Positions 17,440 to 26,169 of a DNA stretch of 64,000 bases are shown one piece after another. The stretch covers positions 2,418,001-2,482,000 of the forward strand of contig NZ_CP126741.1 of NCBI RefSeq assembly GCF_030246905.1, in the 5' to 3' direction. The notes under the pieces are model-generated. The model ran no database searches. It was not told the origin of the DNA and saw only the letters and a program-made list of their open reading frames with translations. How positions within the stretch are numbered: the first letter of the stretch is position 1; each line of letters opens with the position of its first letter. Position numbers and translations under genes: made by a program. This DNA is from Microbacterium sp. zg-Y818. GTDB lineage: Bacteria; Actinomycetota; Actinomycetes; Actinomycetales; Microbacteriaceae.

Positions 17440-20400
17440 ATGCACCGCAACGACCGTCTCGCCCTCCAGCGCATCGACCGGCTCAGCCGCGACCGGCTCG
17501 CCGGTGCGCTGTACCGGGAGACCACGCCGCTGACGATCACCGCGTGGGAGGTGCCCGGTGAGCCGGTGCCCTTCGCCGAGGCCGTGCGCGCCGAGTACAG
17601 GCCGTTCGAGGTCGGCGGCCGCTGGGGAAAGCCGTGGGGCACGGTGTGGTTCCACGTCACCGGCACCGTTCCGGCGGGCTGGTCGGACGCCCCCGGCACC
17701 AGCGTGGAGCTGGTGGTCGATCTCGGGTTCGACGTCTCGGCGCCCGGTTTCCAAGCCGAGGCACTGGTCTTCCGCCCCGACGGCACGATCGTCAAGGCGA
17801 TCGAGCCGCTGAACGCCACGGTGCCGATCGAAGGTGACGAGGTGGACCTCTACATCGAGGCGGCCGGCAACCCCAGCGTCGCGGGCACCTTCACCTTCGC
17901 ACCCACGCCGCTCGGCGACCCCGCCACCGCGGGCGACGAGCCGATCTACCGCCTCGCAGGTCTCGAGCTGGCACTGCGGGACCGCGAGGTGTGGGAGCTC
18001 GCGCAGGACATCACGGCGCTGCGGGGTCTCGTCGACCAGCTCGATCCCGATCGCACCCGGCACGCCCGCGTGCTCGCCGCGCTCGGCCGCGCCGTCGACG
18101 CCCTGGACCCGGACGACGTGGCCGGCACGGCCACCGCCTCGCGCACGCAGCTGGCCGACGTGCTGGCGTCGCCGGCTGCGGCATCCTCCCACCACATCAC
18201 CGCGGTGGGGCACGCCCACATCGACTCGGCGTGGCTGTGGCCCACCCGCGAGACGGTGCGCAAAGTCGCCCGCACCTTCTCGAACGTGCTGGATCTCATC
18301 GACCGCGACGAGGACTTCGTCTTCGCGGCGTCGTCTGCGCAGCAGTACGCCTGGCTCGAGGAGCACTACCCCGACCTGTTCGCCCGGGTCGCCGAGGCTG
18401 TCAAGGCCGGCCGCTTCGTTCCCGTGGGCGGCATGTGGGTGGAATCCGACACGAACATGCCGGGGTCCGAGGCGCTCGCGCGTCAGTTCGTCGAGGGCAA
18501 GCGGTTCTTCCTGGAGAAGTTCGCGGTGGAGCCCTTGGAGGTGTGGCTGCCGGACTCGTTCGGCTACTCCGCCGCCCTGCCGCAGATCATCGCGCAGGCG
18601 GGGTCGCGGTGGTTCCTCACCCAGAAGATCTCGTGGAACGAGACCAACCGGATGCCGCATCACACGTTCCTGTGGGAGGGCATCGACGGCACCCGGGTGT
18701 TCACGCACTTCCCGCCGGTCGACACGTACAACTCCGACCTCTCCGCCGCCGACCTCGCGCGCGCCGAGCGGCAGTTCGCCGAGAAGGGCGGGGCGCGCTC
18801 CTCGCTGGTGCCGTTCGGCTGGGGCGATGGCGGCGGCGGACCGACGCGCGAGATGGTCGCCGCGGCCAGGCGCACGGCCGACCTGGAGGGGTCGCCGAAG
18901 GTGCGCATGGCTACCCCGTCGCAGTTCTTCGCCGACGCCGAGGCCGAGTACGCCGACCCTCCGGTGTGGTCGGGCGAGCTGTACCTGGAGTACCACCGCG
19001 GCAGCTACAGTGCCCAGGCCCGCACCAAGCGCGGCAACCGCCGCAGTGAGCACCTGCTGCGCGCCGCGGAGCTGTGGGCGACGCTCGCGACCGTGCGCAC
19101 CGGTGCCGCCTACCCCGCCGACCGGTTGCGGCGCCTGTGGCGGCTCGTGCTGCTGCAGCAGTTCCACGACATCCTCCCCGGCACGTCGATCGCCTGGGTG
19201 CACCAGGAAGCTGAGCGCAACTACGCCGCCGTCGCGGTGGAGCTGGCGGAGATCATCGACGCCGCGCTGCGCGCCCTCGCCGGAGACGGGGACCTGCGCC
19301 TTCGCGCGAACGCGGCGCCGGTCGCCGTCGGCGGCGTGCCGGCGCTCGGCGCCGCCGTCGAGGCGGAGGTGCCGGCGGCGGCGGTGGACGCGGCGGTGGT
19401 GCGCGTGCGCGCCGCGGGCGACGGGTGGGTGTTCGCGCACGACCGGATGCGGTGGGCGATCGACGCGCGCGGCGTGGTCGTGGGGGCCCGCGACCTCGTC
19501 GCCGACCGGGAGCTGATCGATCCGCAGCGGCCCGCCGGTGTGCTGCAGCTCTTCCGTGACACGCCCCGGGACTGGGATGCCTGGAACATCGACGTCGAGG
19601 ATGCGGCGCTGTACCGCGACCTGCTCGAGGTCGAGTCGATCGAGCCGACCGCCGACGGCGGCGGTCTCGTCGTCACGCGGTCGTTCGGAGGCTCACGGGT
19701 GGAGCAGGAGTATCGCGTCGATCCGGGCAGCGGGGCGCTGGACATCACGGTGCGACTGGACTGGCGGGAGCGGCAGAAGATGCTCAAGCTGGCCTTCCCG
19801 CTGCAGCTGCGCGCCGAGCGCACGCAGTCCGAGATCCAGTTCGGGCACGTGTCACGCTCGGTGCACAGCAACACGACCTGGGATGCCGCGAAGTTCGAGA
19901 CCGTGGCGCACCGCTGGATCCGTGTGGTGGAGGGCGGCTACGGCGTCAGCGTCGCGAACAACGCGAGCTACGGTCACGACGTCCGCCGCGGCGACGGTGC
20001 GAGCGGGGGCGCGCACACCGTGGCGCGCGTGACGCTGGTGCGCGCACCGCTCTTCCCCGACCCCGAGGCCGACCAGGGATCGCACGAGTTCACGGTGTCG
20101 CTGCTCCCGGGCGCCGACGTCGCCGATGCCGTCGCGGAGGGGTTCCGGCTGAACCTGCCGACGGTCGCCCTGACCGGCGCGCGCCCGATCGAGCCCGCCC
20201 TGACGCTGGACGACGCCGGTGTCGTGATCGAGGCGGTGAAGCTCGCCGACGACGGCTCGGGGGACGTCATCGTGCGCCTGTACGAGGCCCTCGGCAGCCA
20301 GCGCAGCGCGACACTGCGCCCCGGCTTCGCCTGGACGGCCGTCGAGCAGACGGACTTGCTCGAGCGCCCGGTCGCCGCAACCGCCCTCGCCGCGGCGTCC

Positions 20401-20472
20401 GATGACGCGATCGACCTGTGCCTGCAGCCCTTCCAGCTCGCGACCCTGCGCCTGAGCCGCCCCGCCGAGTGA
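17440..20472 (+). CDS. Glycoside hydrolase family 38 alpha-mannosidase
   Basis: The 1010-residue protein has the full GH38 layout. An N-terminal beta domain is followed by the catalytic barrel, with zinc ligands H260 and D262 in HAHIDSAWLW and the nucleophile D372 in WLPDSFGYS, then a GWGDGGGGPTREM motif near residue 464 and a large C-terminal beta-sandwich region. There is no signal peptide, so it acts in the cytoplasm on imported mannosides, releasing mannose from alpha-linked oligosaccharides. It is the last gene of the ROK-controlled operon. The gene ends in GAG-TGA within a GTGAGTATTC repeat. Confidence 0.92.
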   Translation: MHRNDRLALQRIDRLSRDRLAGALYRETTPLTITAWEVPGEPVPFAEAVRAEYRPFEVGGRWGKPWGTVWFHVTGTVPAGWSDAPGTSVELVVDLGFDVSAPGFQAEALVFRPDGTIVKAIEPLNATVPIEGDEVDLYIEAAGNPSVAGTFTFAPTPLGDPATAGDEPIYRLAGLELALRDREVWELAQDITALRGLVDQLDPDRTRHARVLAALGRAVDALDPDDVAGTATASRTQLADVLASPAAASSHHITAVGHAHIDSAWLWPTRETVRKVARTFSNVLDLIDRDEDFVFAASSAQQYAWLEEHYPDLFARVAEAVKAGRFVPVGGMWVESDTNMPGSEALARQFVEGKRFFLEKFAVEPLEVWLPDSFGYSAALPQIIAQAGSRWFLTQKISWNETNRMPHHTFLWEGIDGTRVFTHFPPVDTYNSDLSAADLARAERQFAEKGGARSSLVPFGWGDGGGGPTREMVAAARRTADLEGSPKVRMATPSQFFADAEAEYADPPVWSGELYLEYHRGSYSAQARTKRGNRRSEHLLRAAELWATLATVRTGAAYPADRLRRLWRLVLLQQFHDILPGTSIAWVHQEAERNYAAVAVELAEIIDAALRALAGDGDLRLRANAAPVAVGGVPALGAAVEAEVPAAAVDAAVVRVRAAGDGWVFAHDRMRWAIDARGVVVGARDLVADRELIDPQRPAGVLQLFRDTPRDWDAWNIDVEDAALYRDLLEVESIEPTADGGGLVVTRSFGGSRVEQEYRVDPGSGALDITVRLDWRERQKMLKLAFPLQLRAERTQSEIQFGHVSRSVHSNTTWDAAKFETVAHRWIRVVEGGYGVSVANNASYGHDVRRGDGASGGAHTVARVTLVRAPLFPDPEADQGSHEFTVSLLPGADVADAVAEGFRLNLPTVALTGARPIEPALTLDDAGVVIEAVKLADDGSGDVIVRLYEALGSQRSATLRPGFAWTAVEQTDLLERPVAATALAAASDDAIDLCLQPFQLATLRLSRPAE

Positions 20473-20498
20473 GTATTCGTGTCGCCGAGTGAGTATTC
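20469..20498 (+). repeat. Two GTGAGTAYTC units, 20-bp period, on a stop codon
   Basis: GTGAGTATTC occurs at 20469-20478 and again at 20489-20498, exactly 20 bases apart, each preceded by GCCGA. The first overlaps the TGA of the mannosidase. The 20-bp period equals that of the array at 63241. Confidence 0.75.
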
Positions 20499-20508
20499 GC
20501 CCCGCCGC

Positions 20509-21213
20509 TCAGCCGGAGGCGCGCTCCAGCTCACGGCGCACGTACGCGGGCACGACGACGGATGCAGGACCCAGCACCACCTCGTCGAACAGCGACGTGT
20601 CTTCGTGGGTCTCGAGATTCAGCAGCGCGGTCTTTGCACCGACCGCGCGGGCGAGCGCGTGCAGAGTTGATGCCGGCGACACGTTGCCGGACGTGCCGAT
20701 GACCCACAGCTGTTCGCAGGTCTCCACCGCTTCGTAGATCTCATCGAGCCCGTAGACCATCTCACCGAACCAGACGATGTCAGGTCGCAGCGCGCTGGCC
20801 CCGCAGCGCGGACACGGCGGCCCGTCGGCCAGATCTTCGGCCCACGGCACGTGCGCCCCGCACCGGGTGCAGAGCGCACTCGCCAGCTCGCCGTGCATGT
20901 GGATCACCCGCCGGGAGCCCGCCCGCTCGTGCAGGTCGTCGACGTTCTGCGTGACGATGAGCACGTCGCCGCCCGTGGCCTCCTCGAGTTCGGCCAGGGC
21001 GCGGTGCGCGGGGTTGGGCTCAGCCGCCCGCGCGGCGCGGCGCCGCTGGTCGTAGAACTCCTGCACGAGGGCGGGGTTGCGCGCGAAACCCTCCGGAGTC
21101 GCGACGTCCTCGATGCGGTGCTCCTCCCACAGCCCGTCGACGGCGCGGAAGGTCGGGATGCCGGATTCCGCCGAGACTCCGGCACCGGTGAGGACCACGA
21201 TGCGCGCGCTCAT
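20509..21213 (-). CDS. Sir2-family NAD-dependent protein deacylase
   Basis: The 234-residue sirtuin has GAGVSAESGIPTFR (10-23), TQNVDDLHERAG (89-100), catalytic H108 and a zinc ribbon of C116, C119, C135 and C138. Y54 and R57 form the Tyr-x-x-Arg pair that marks class III enzymes able to remove succinyl and malonyl groups, as in CobB and SIRT5. It should deacylate lysines on cytoplasmic proteins using NAD+. TAGCGT lies seven bases before the ATG, so the transcript is probably leaderless. Confidence 0.9.
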   Translation of the reverse strand: MSARIVVLTGAGVSAESGIPTFRAVDGLWEEHRIEDVATPEGFARNPALVQEFYDQRRRAARAAEPNPAHRALAELEEATGGDVLIVTQNVDDLHERAGSRRVIHMHGELASALCTRCGAHVPWAEDLADGPPCPRCGASALRPDIVWFGEMVYGLDEIYEAVETCEQLWVIGTSGNVSPASTLHALARAVGAKTALLNLETHEDTSLFDEVVLGPASVVVPAYVRRELERASG

Positions 21214-21258
21214 GGTTCCGACGCTACCCGCGCGGGGTGGGCCCCGACAGCGCCGGTA

Positions 21259-21987
21259 TCAGCGCGGCGCGAGGTCCGGCGAGAGGGCCTCCCGCTCGTC
21301 GAAGACGAAGCACTCCCCCGCCCAGTGATCACCGCCGACCTGTTCGAAGTAGCCGAGGATGCCGCCGTCCAGTTGGAGCGCGTGAACGCCCACCTCGCGC
21401 AGGTGGATCGCGGCTTTCTCACAGCGGATGCCACCGGTGCAGAAACTGACGACCGTCTTGCCGGCCAGGTCGTCGCGGTGGGAGGCCGCGGCATCCGGAA
21501 ACTGCGTGAACCGTTCGATGCGCCAGTCCACGGCACCGCGGAAGGTGCCGTAGTCGACCTCGAAGGCGTTACGGGTGTCCAGCATCACGACCTCGCGGCC
21601 GTCGTCGTCGTGGCCTTGGTCCAGCCAGCGGCGCAGCGTCGCCGGCGCGACGGCGGGCGCGCGTCCGGACTCGGGGCGAATCGTCGGACGGTCCATGCGG
21701 ATGATCTCCCGCTTGACCTTGACGAGCATCTTGCCGAAGGGCTGATCGTCGGACCAGCTCTCCTTGGTGATGAGCGCCGCGAAGCGCGGGTCGACGCGCA
21801 GGTCGTCGATGAAGCCTCGCACCGCGTCGGGATCGCCGGCGAGGAAGAGGTTGATCCCCTCTTCGGCGAGCAGAATCGTGCCCTTCAGCCCCGCGGCGAG
21901 CGCACGCGCGCGCAGGAGCGGACCGAGCTCGGGCGCATCGTCGAGCCGCGTGAAGAGGTAGGCGGAGACGTTGAGCACGGCGGGCAC
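21259..21987 (-). CDS. trhO: Rhodanese-like tRNA uridine-34 hydroxylase TrhO
   Basis: The product has the N-terminal UPF0176 domain ([14 protein letters not shown]) and a C-terminal rhodanese domain with the active cysteine in [11 protein letters not shown]. TrhO hydroxylates uridine 34 of certain tRNAs in an oxygen-dependent step. I chose GTG 21987 (242 residues), which fits the usual N-terminus ([12 protein letters not shown]). The frame stays open to 22065, but that extension runs into a TGTGAGTTCC palindrome and is unlikely to be coding. Confidence 0.85.
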   Translation of the reverse strand: MPAVLNVSAYLFTRLDDAPELGPLLRARALAAGLKGTILLAEEGINLFLAGDPDAVRGFIDDLRVDPRFAALITKESWSDDQPFGKMLVKVKREIIRMDRPTIRPESGRAPAVAPATLRRWLDQGHDDDGREVVMLDTRNAFEVDYGTFRGAVDWRIERFTQFPDAAASHRDDLAGKTVVSFCTGGIRCEKAAIHLREVGVHALQLDGGILGYFEQVGGDHWAGECFVFDEREALSPDLAPR

Positions 21988-22357
21988 GGTCTCCAGCTTA
22001 CGGAGCGCGGCCGAACGCGGACTTCCGATACATCCGTTTCGCCATGTGAGTTCCCGCTCACACATGTCGCCGACGGCCCTTCGGTCTCAACGGATGGCAT
22101 GGCGCCCCCGCGTCGGAGTTGCGATCGCGAGACCCACCGCCTCGCGCATGTGAGTTCCCACTCACACGCGCGCGTGCGGGGTGGCACTGCCAGCCGCCGC
22201 CGCAGGCCCGGGCATCTGGCCATACCACCCGCCGCGCCGCCGGCCCTGTGTGAACCGGAACTCACATGCGAAAACGAGGGACTGTCGGCAGAAAGCGCAG
22301 ACAAGAACCCCGCCGCCCCGAAGGAAACGGGACGACGGGGTACCGAAAAGCCAGGGC
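21988..22357. other. Gene-free interval with palindromic repeats
   Basis: About 370 bases without a convincing gene. It holds the three TGTGA-N8-TCACA palindromes. The remainder, 22270-22357, is GC-rich with a short A-rich patch, and no terminator with a T-tract is visible. Confidence 0.6.
22045..22266. repeat. Three 18-bp TGTGAGTTCC palindromes
   Basis: Imperfect palindromes lie at 22045-22062, 22149-22166 and, inverted, 22249-22266. Each has TGTGA and TCACA ends eight bases apart, and the inner sequence is also conserved (GTTCCC or GTTCCGG). They fall in the gene-free stretch between trhO and the SRPBCC gene. Confidence 0.7.
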
Positions 22358-22810
22358 TCAGCTGATGTCGCCGCGCCACGCGCCGGTCTCGGTGCCGCGC
22401 GACTCGATGAACTCCTTGAACTTCTTCAGGTCCTTCTTGACCATGTGGTCGTCCCAGCCGACGGCCGCGCCGATCTTCTCGCGGAAGCCCTCGGGCTCCC
22501 AATCCAGCTGCACCGTCACCCGGGTGGTGTTGTCGTCCAGACGGTGGAAGGTCACGACTCCAGCGTGGTTCACATCGCCCGTGATGCTGTTCCACGCGAC
22601 GCGCTCGTCGGGGTGCTGTTCGGTGATCTTGGCGGAGAACTCGTGCTCGACCCCGGCCACGCTCACCTTCCAGAGGGTCGTCTCGTCATCGCCCTGGGTG
22701 ACCGACTCCACGAAACTCAGGAACTGCGGGAACGATTCGAACTGCGTCCACTGGTTGTAGGCGGTCGACACGGGGACATTGACGTCGACGCTCTCGGTGA
22801 TGCGAGCCAT
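22358..22810 (-). CDS. SRPBCC/polyketide cyclase-like protein
   Basis: The 150-residue protein has the START-like pattern of the coenzyme Q-binding/cyclase group: ITESVDVNVPVSTAYNQWTQ at the N-terminus (about residues 3-22) and a C-terminal amphipathic helix MVKKDLKKFKEFIE. These proteins form a hydrophobic pocket, but the ligand is unknown. The second of two close ATGs was chosen (22810) because AAAGGA then lies seven bases upstream. It stands alone. Confidence 0.8.
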   Translation of the reverse strand: MARITESVDVNVPVSTAYNQWTQFESFPQFLSFVESVTQGDDETTLWKVSVAGVEHEFSAKITEQHPDERVAWNSITGDVNHAGVVTFHRLDDNTTRVTVQLDWEPEGFREKIGAAVGWDDHMVKKDLKKFKEFIESRGTETGAWRGDIS

Positions 22811-22900
22811 GGGCATTCCTTTCCTGAAACGGACAATGCGCTGCCATCGTCCCCCGCGCCAGCCCGGCGCTGAAGGGCTTGCCCCGTGCCGGATCGTCTG

Positions 22901-23509
22901 TTATCCCCGCGCGGACCGGCCGGGCGCGCCAGACCGGCCGGGCGCGCCAGACCGGCCGGGCGCGCCAGACCGGCCGGGCGCGCCAGACCGGCCGGACCCG
23001 CCAGACGGGCCGGACCCGCCGAGCGCGCGCAGCGCCTCACCGGTCATCCGCTGCGTCGTCCACTCATCCTGCGGCTGCGCGCCCAGCGCGCGATAGAACG
23101 CGATCGACGGCTCGTTCCAGTCGAGCACCGTCCACTCCAACCGCGAATACCCGCGCTCCACGCACAGGACGGCGAGCGACGCGATGAGCGCCTTGCCGTA
23201 GCCGCGACCGCGGTGCTCGTCGGACACGTAGAGGTCCTCGAGCCAGATGCCGGGCCGGCCCGTCCACGTCGAGTAGGTCAGGAACCAGATCGCGATGCCG
23301 GCGATCGCGCCGTCGCGCTCGACCACGTGGGCGAACACCCGCGGCTGGGCGCCGAAGAGGGACTCCTGCAGTGCGGACTCGGTGTTCTCGACGGCATCCG
23401 GCTCGCGTTCGTAGACGGCGAGATCGCGGATGCGGGCGAGGATGCCGGGCTCGTCGCCCGGCCGGGCGGCGCGCAGCACCGCGCCGTCGTCGAAGGTGCG
23501 GAAGATCAC
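22901..23509 (-). CDS. GNAT acetyltransferase with Gly-Arg-Ser-Gly-Ala-Pro tail
   Basis: Residues 1-160 form a GNAT domain of the spermidine/diamine acetyltransferase-like type. It has EDLYVSDEHRGRGYGKALI (acetyl-CoA loop) near residues 91-109 and the late motif DWNEPSIAFYRALGA. The last about 40 residues are low complexity, built from GRSGAP hexapeptides encoded by six 18-bp tandem repeats. The start is GTG. The tail is not part of the fold and its length may vary between strains. Confidence 0.8.
   Translation of the reverse strand: MIFRTFDDGAVLRAARPGDEPGILARIRDLAVYEREPDAVENTESALQESLFGAQPRVFAHVVERDGAIAGIAIWFLTYSTWTGRPGIWLEDLYVSDEHRGRGYGKALIASLAVLCVERGYSRLEWTVLDWNEPSIAFYRALGAQPQDEWTTQRMTGEALRALGGSGPSGGSGRSGAPGRSGAPGRSGAPGRSGAPGRSARG
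22914..23021. repeat. Six tandem 18-bp repeats inside the GNAT gene
   Basis: The unit GACCGGCCGGGCGCGCCA occurs perfectly four times from 22914 to 22985, then twice with changes up to 23021. It is in frame and encodes the repeated GRSGAP tail. A run of this kind can expand or contract by slippage. Confidence 0.9.
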
Positions 23510-23620
23510 GCCCCGAGCCTAGAGGGAGAGTCGTCCCCCGCCCTCCCGACCTGCGCCGCCGTCGCTGGCGGCGCCCGCAGGCCATCCCGTAGCGTGGAAG
23601 GACCCGGAAGGAGCACCACC

Positions 23621-24640
23621 ATGTCACTCGCCATCGACCCCGACGCCCTCGACGCCGCAGCCGACGCCGAGTCGTTCTCCGGCATCGTCACCGTCGACGT
23701 CGGCGACACCCGCACGTTCGAGCGCGCCTACGGCCTCGCCCACCGGGCATTCGCCGTGCCGACCACGCCCGACACCCGGTTCGCCATCGCCAGCGGCAGC
23801 AAGATCTTCACCGCGCTCGCGATCTGGCGTCTCATCGAATCGGGCGAGCTCGCGCTGGACCAGCCGGTGCGCAGCATCCTGGGCGACGACCTCCCGCTCA
23901 TCGACGACGCCGTCACCATCGAGCACCTTCTCGGTCACACCTCCGGAATCGGCGACTACCTCGACGAGGATGCCGAGGGCGAGGTGGACGACTACGTCCT
24001 CAGCATCCCGGTGCACACGCTGACCACCGCCGAGGCGTTCCTCCCGCTCCTCGCCGACCTCCCTCAGACGTTCACCCCCGGCGAGCGCTTCGCGTACAGC
24101 AACGGCGGGTATGTCGTGCTCGCGATCGTCATCGAGCGCGTCACCGGTGAGAGCTACCACGACGCTGTTCGCCGCCTCGTGTTCGAGCCGGCCGGCCTCG
24201 CCCGCACCGACTTCCTGCGCCTGGACGAATTGCCCGCCGACACCGCGGTCGGCTACGTCTACGACGAGGACGACCGGGCGAACACCCTGCACCTGCCGGT
24301 GCTCGGCAACGGCGACGGCGGGGCGTTCACGACCGCGGCAGACGTGCACACCTTCTGGCGCGCCCTGCGCGAGGGGCGCATCGTCTCGCGCGAGACCTAC
24401 GCCGAGATGACCCGACCGCGCCATCACGTCGAAGACGAGGACAAGCGCGCGGGCCTCGGCACCTGGCTGCACGCCACCGGCGACGCCCTCATCGCCGAGG
24501 GGTACGACACCGGCGCGGCCTTCTGGTCGGCGCACCTGCCGGCCACGGACACCACGGTCACCGTCATCGGCAACACCGCCGACGGCGCATGGCCGGTCGC
24601 CTCGGTGCTGGCGCAGGCGGTGGATGCCGCCCTGCAGTGA
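23621..24640 (+). CDS. Serine hydrolase, class C beta-lactamase family
   Basis: The 339-residue protein has the beta-lactamase/D-peptidase fold with S58-x-x-K61 (SGSK) and a Tyr-Ser-Asn motif (FAYSNGGY near residue 152). HTSG near 106 and a Gly-rich GNGDGGAFTT segment also fit. There is no signal peptide, so it is probably a cytoplasmic esterase or peptidase of the EstB/LACTB type rather than an antibiotic-resistance enzyme. GGAAGGAG precedes the ATG. Confidence 0.85.
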   Translation: MSLAIDPDALDAAADAESFSGIVTVDVGDTRTFERAYGLAHRAFAVPTTPDTRFAIASGSKIFTALAIWRLIESGELALDQPVRSILGDDLPLIDDAVTIEHLLGHTSGIGDYLDEDAEGEVDDYVLSIPVHTLTTAEAFLPLLADLPQTFTPGERFAYSNGGYVVLAIVIERVTGESYHDAVRRLVFEPAGLARTDFLRLDELPADTAVGYVYDEDDRANTLHLPVLGNGDGGAFTTAADVHTFWRALREGRIVSRETYAEMTRPRHHVEDEDKRAGLGTWLHATGDALIAEGYDTGAAFWSAHLPATDTTVTVIGNTADGAWPVASVLAQAVDAALQ

Positions 24641-24681
24641 CCCTCGGCGGGCGTGCGGCGGCGCGGTCGTAAAATCATTAC

Positions 24682-26169
24682 GTGGCCCGCCCCCGCATAG
24701 AACCGACCGTGCTGCAGGCGCTGCGCAGTCCCCGGCTGCTGACGCGCGAGGCGCTGGCGGGCATGGTCGTCGCCATCGCGCTGATCCCCGAGGCCATCGC
24801 CTTCTCCCTCATCGCGGGGGTGGATCCCCGCGTCGGGCTCTTCTCCTCCTTCGTGATGGCCGTGGTCATCGCCTTCACCGGCGGCCGCCCGGCGATGATC
24901 ACCGCGGCCACGGGAGCCGTCGCGCTCGTGGTCGCGCCGGTCGCCCGCGAGTACGGCCTCGACTACCTCGTCGCCACCGTGCTCCTGGCCGGCGTCCTGC
25001 AGATTCTGCTGGCGGTGCTCGGTGTGGCCAAACTCATGCGGTTCATCCCCCGCAGCGTCATGGTCGGCTTCGTCAACGCGCTCGCGATCCTGGTGTTCCT
25101 GGCGCAGATGCCGCAGCTGATCGACGTTCCCTGGGCGGTGTACCCGCTCGTCGCGGCGGGCCTGGCCATCCTGTACATCTGGCCCCGCGTGACCAAGGCC
25201 GTGCCCGCGCCCCTCATCGCGATCGTCGTGCTCACCGGCGTGGTCGTGGTGTTCGGCATCGCCGTGCCCACGGTGGGCGACCAGGGCGAGCTGCCCCATA
25301 GTCTGCCGTCGCTGTTCCTCCCCGACGTGCCGCTGCAATGGGAGACGCTGCAGATCATCGCGCCCTACGCCCTCGCCATGGCGATGGTGGGGCTCTTGGA
25401 GTCGCTGATGACCGCGAAGCTCGTGGACGACATCACCGACACCCGCTCCAGCAAGACCCGCGAGGCCTGGGGCCTGGGCGCGGCCAACCTCGCATCGGGA
25501 CTGTTCGGTGGGATGGGCGGCTGCGCCATGATCGGCCAGACGATGATCAACGTGAAGGCCTCCGGCGCCCGCACCCGCCTCTCGACGTTCCTGGCCGGTG
25601 TCTTCCTGCTGATCCTCGTCGTGGCGCTGGGCGATGTCGTGGCGATCATCCCGATGGCCGCGCTCGTCGCCGTGATGATCCTGGTGTCGGTGTCGACGTT
25701 CGACTGGCACAGCATCCGCCCGGCGACCCTGAAGCGGATGCCGCTGGGCGAGACGATCGTCATGCTCGTCACCGTGGTCGTCACCGTGTGGACGCAGAAC
25801 CTCGCCCTCGGCGTCGTGGCCGGGGTGCTGGCCGCGATGATCACGTTCGCCCGCCGCGTCGCGCACTTCACCACCGTCACGCGCACCGTGAGCTCCGACG
25901 GCGACGTGGCCCGCTACACCGTCGACGGCGAGCTCTTCTTCGCCTCCAGCAACGACCTGACCACGCAGTTCGAGTACGCCCACGACCCCCAGCGCGTCGT
26001 CATCGACATGACGCGCTCGCACGTGTGGGACGCCTCCACGGTCGCCGCCATCGACGCCATCGTCACCAAGTACGCCCAGCGCGGCACGGCAGTGGAGCTG
26101 GTCGGCATGAACGCGGCCACCACCGCCCTGCACGGCCGGCTCAGCGGCGGGGTCGACGCGGGGAGCTGA
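24682..26169 (+). CDS. SulP-family anion transporter with STAS domain
   Basis: The 495-residue protein has about 11 membrane helices in the SulP arrangement, opening with EALAGMVVAIALIPEAIAFS near residues 23-42, and a cytoplasmic STAS domain from about 395 to the end (VIDMTRSHVWDASTVAAID). It probably carries sulfate, bicarbonate or a similar anion. The GTG start lies seven bases after TAAAAT (24670-24675) with no Shine-Dalgarno, so the mRNA is likely leaderless. Its 3' end overlaps the convergent gene by 29 bases. Confidence 0.88.
   Translation: MARPRIEPTVLQALRSPRLLTREALAGMVVAIALIPEAIAFSLIAGVDPRVGLFSSFVMAVVIAFTGGRPAMITAATGAVALVVAPVAREYGLDYLVATVLLAGVLQILLAVLGVAKLMRFIPRSVMVGFVNALAILVFLAQMPQLIDVPWAVYPLVAAGLAILYIWPRVTKAVPAPLIAIVVLTGVVVVFGIAVPTVGDQGELPHSLPSLFLPDVPLQWETLQIIAPYALAMAMVGLLESLMTAKLVDDITDTRSSKTREAWGLGAANLASGLFGGMGGCAMIGQTMINVKASGARTRLSTFLAGVFLLILVVALGDVVAIIPMAALVAVMILVSVSTFDWHSIRPATLKRMPLGETIVMLVTVVVTVWTQNLALGVVAGVLAAMITFARRVAHFTTVTRTVSSDGDVARYTVDGELFFASSNDLTTQFEYAHDPQRVVIDMTRSHVWDASTVAAIDAIVTKYAQRGTAVELVGMNAATTALHGRLSGGVDAGS

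Noticed and set aside
21988..22065. Longer N-terminus for TrhO
   Set aside because: The added residues do not resemble the family and overlap a palindromic repeat.
22045..22266. CRP/GlxR binding sites
   Set aside because: TGTGA and TCACA are eight bases apart rather than six, and the inner bases are conserved differently.
22914..23021. Possible CRISPR or origin repeats
   Set aside because: The 18-bp units abut without spacers and are in frame within the GNAT gene.
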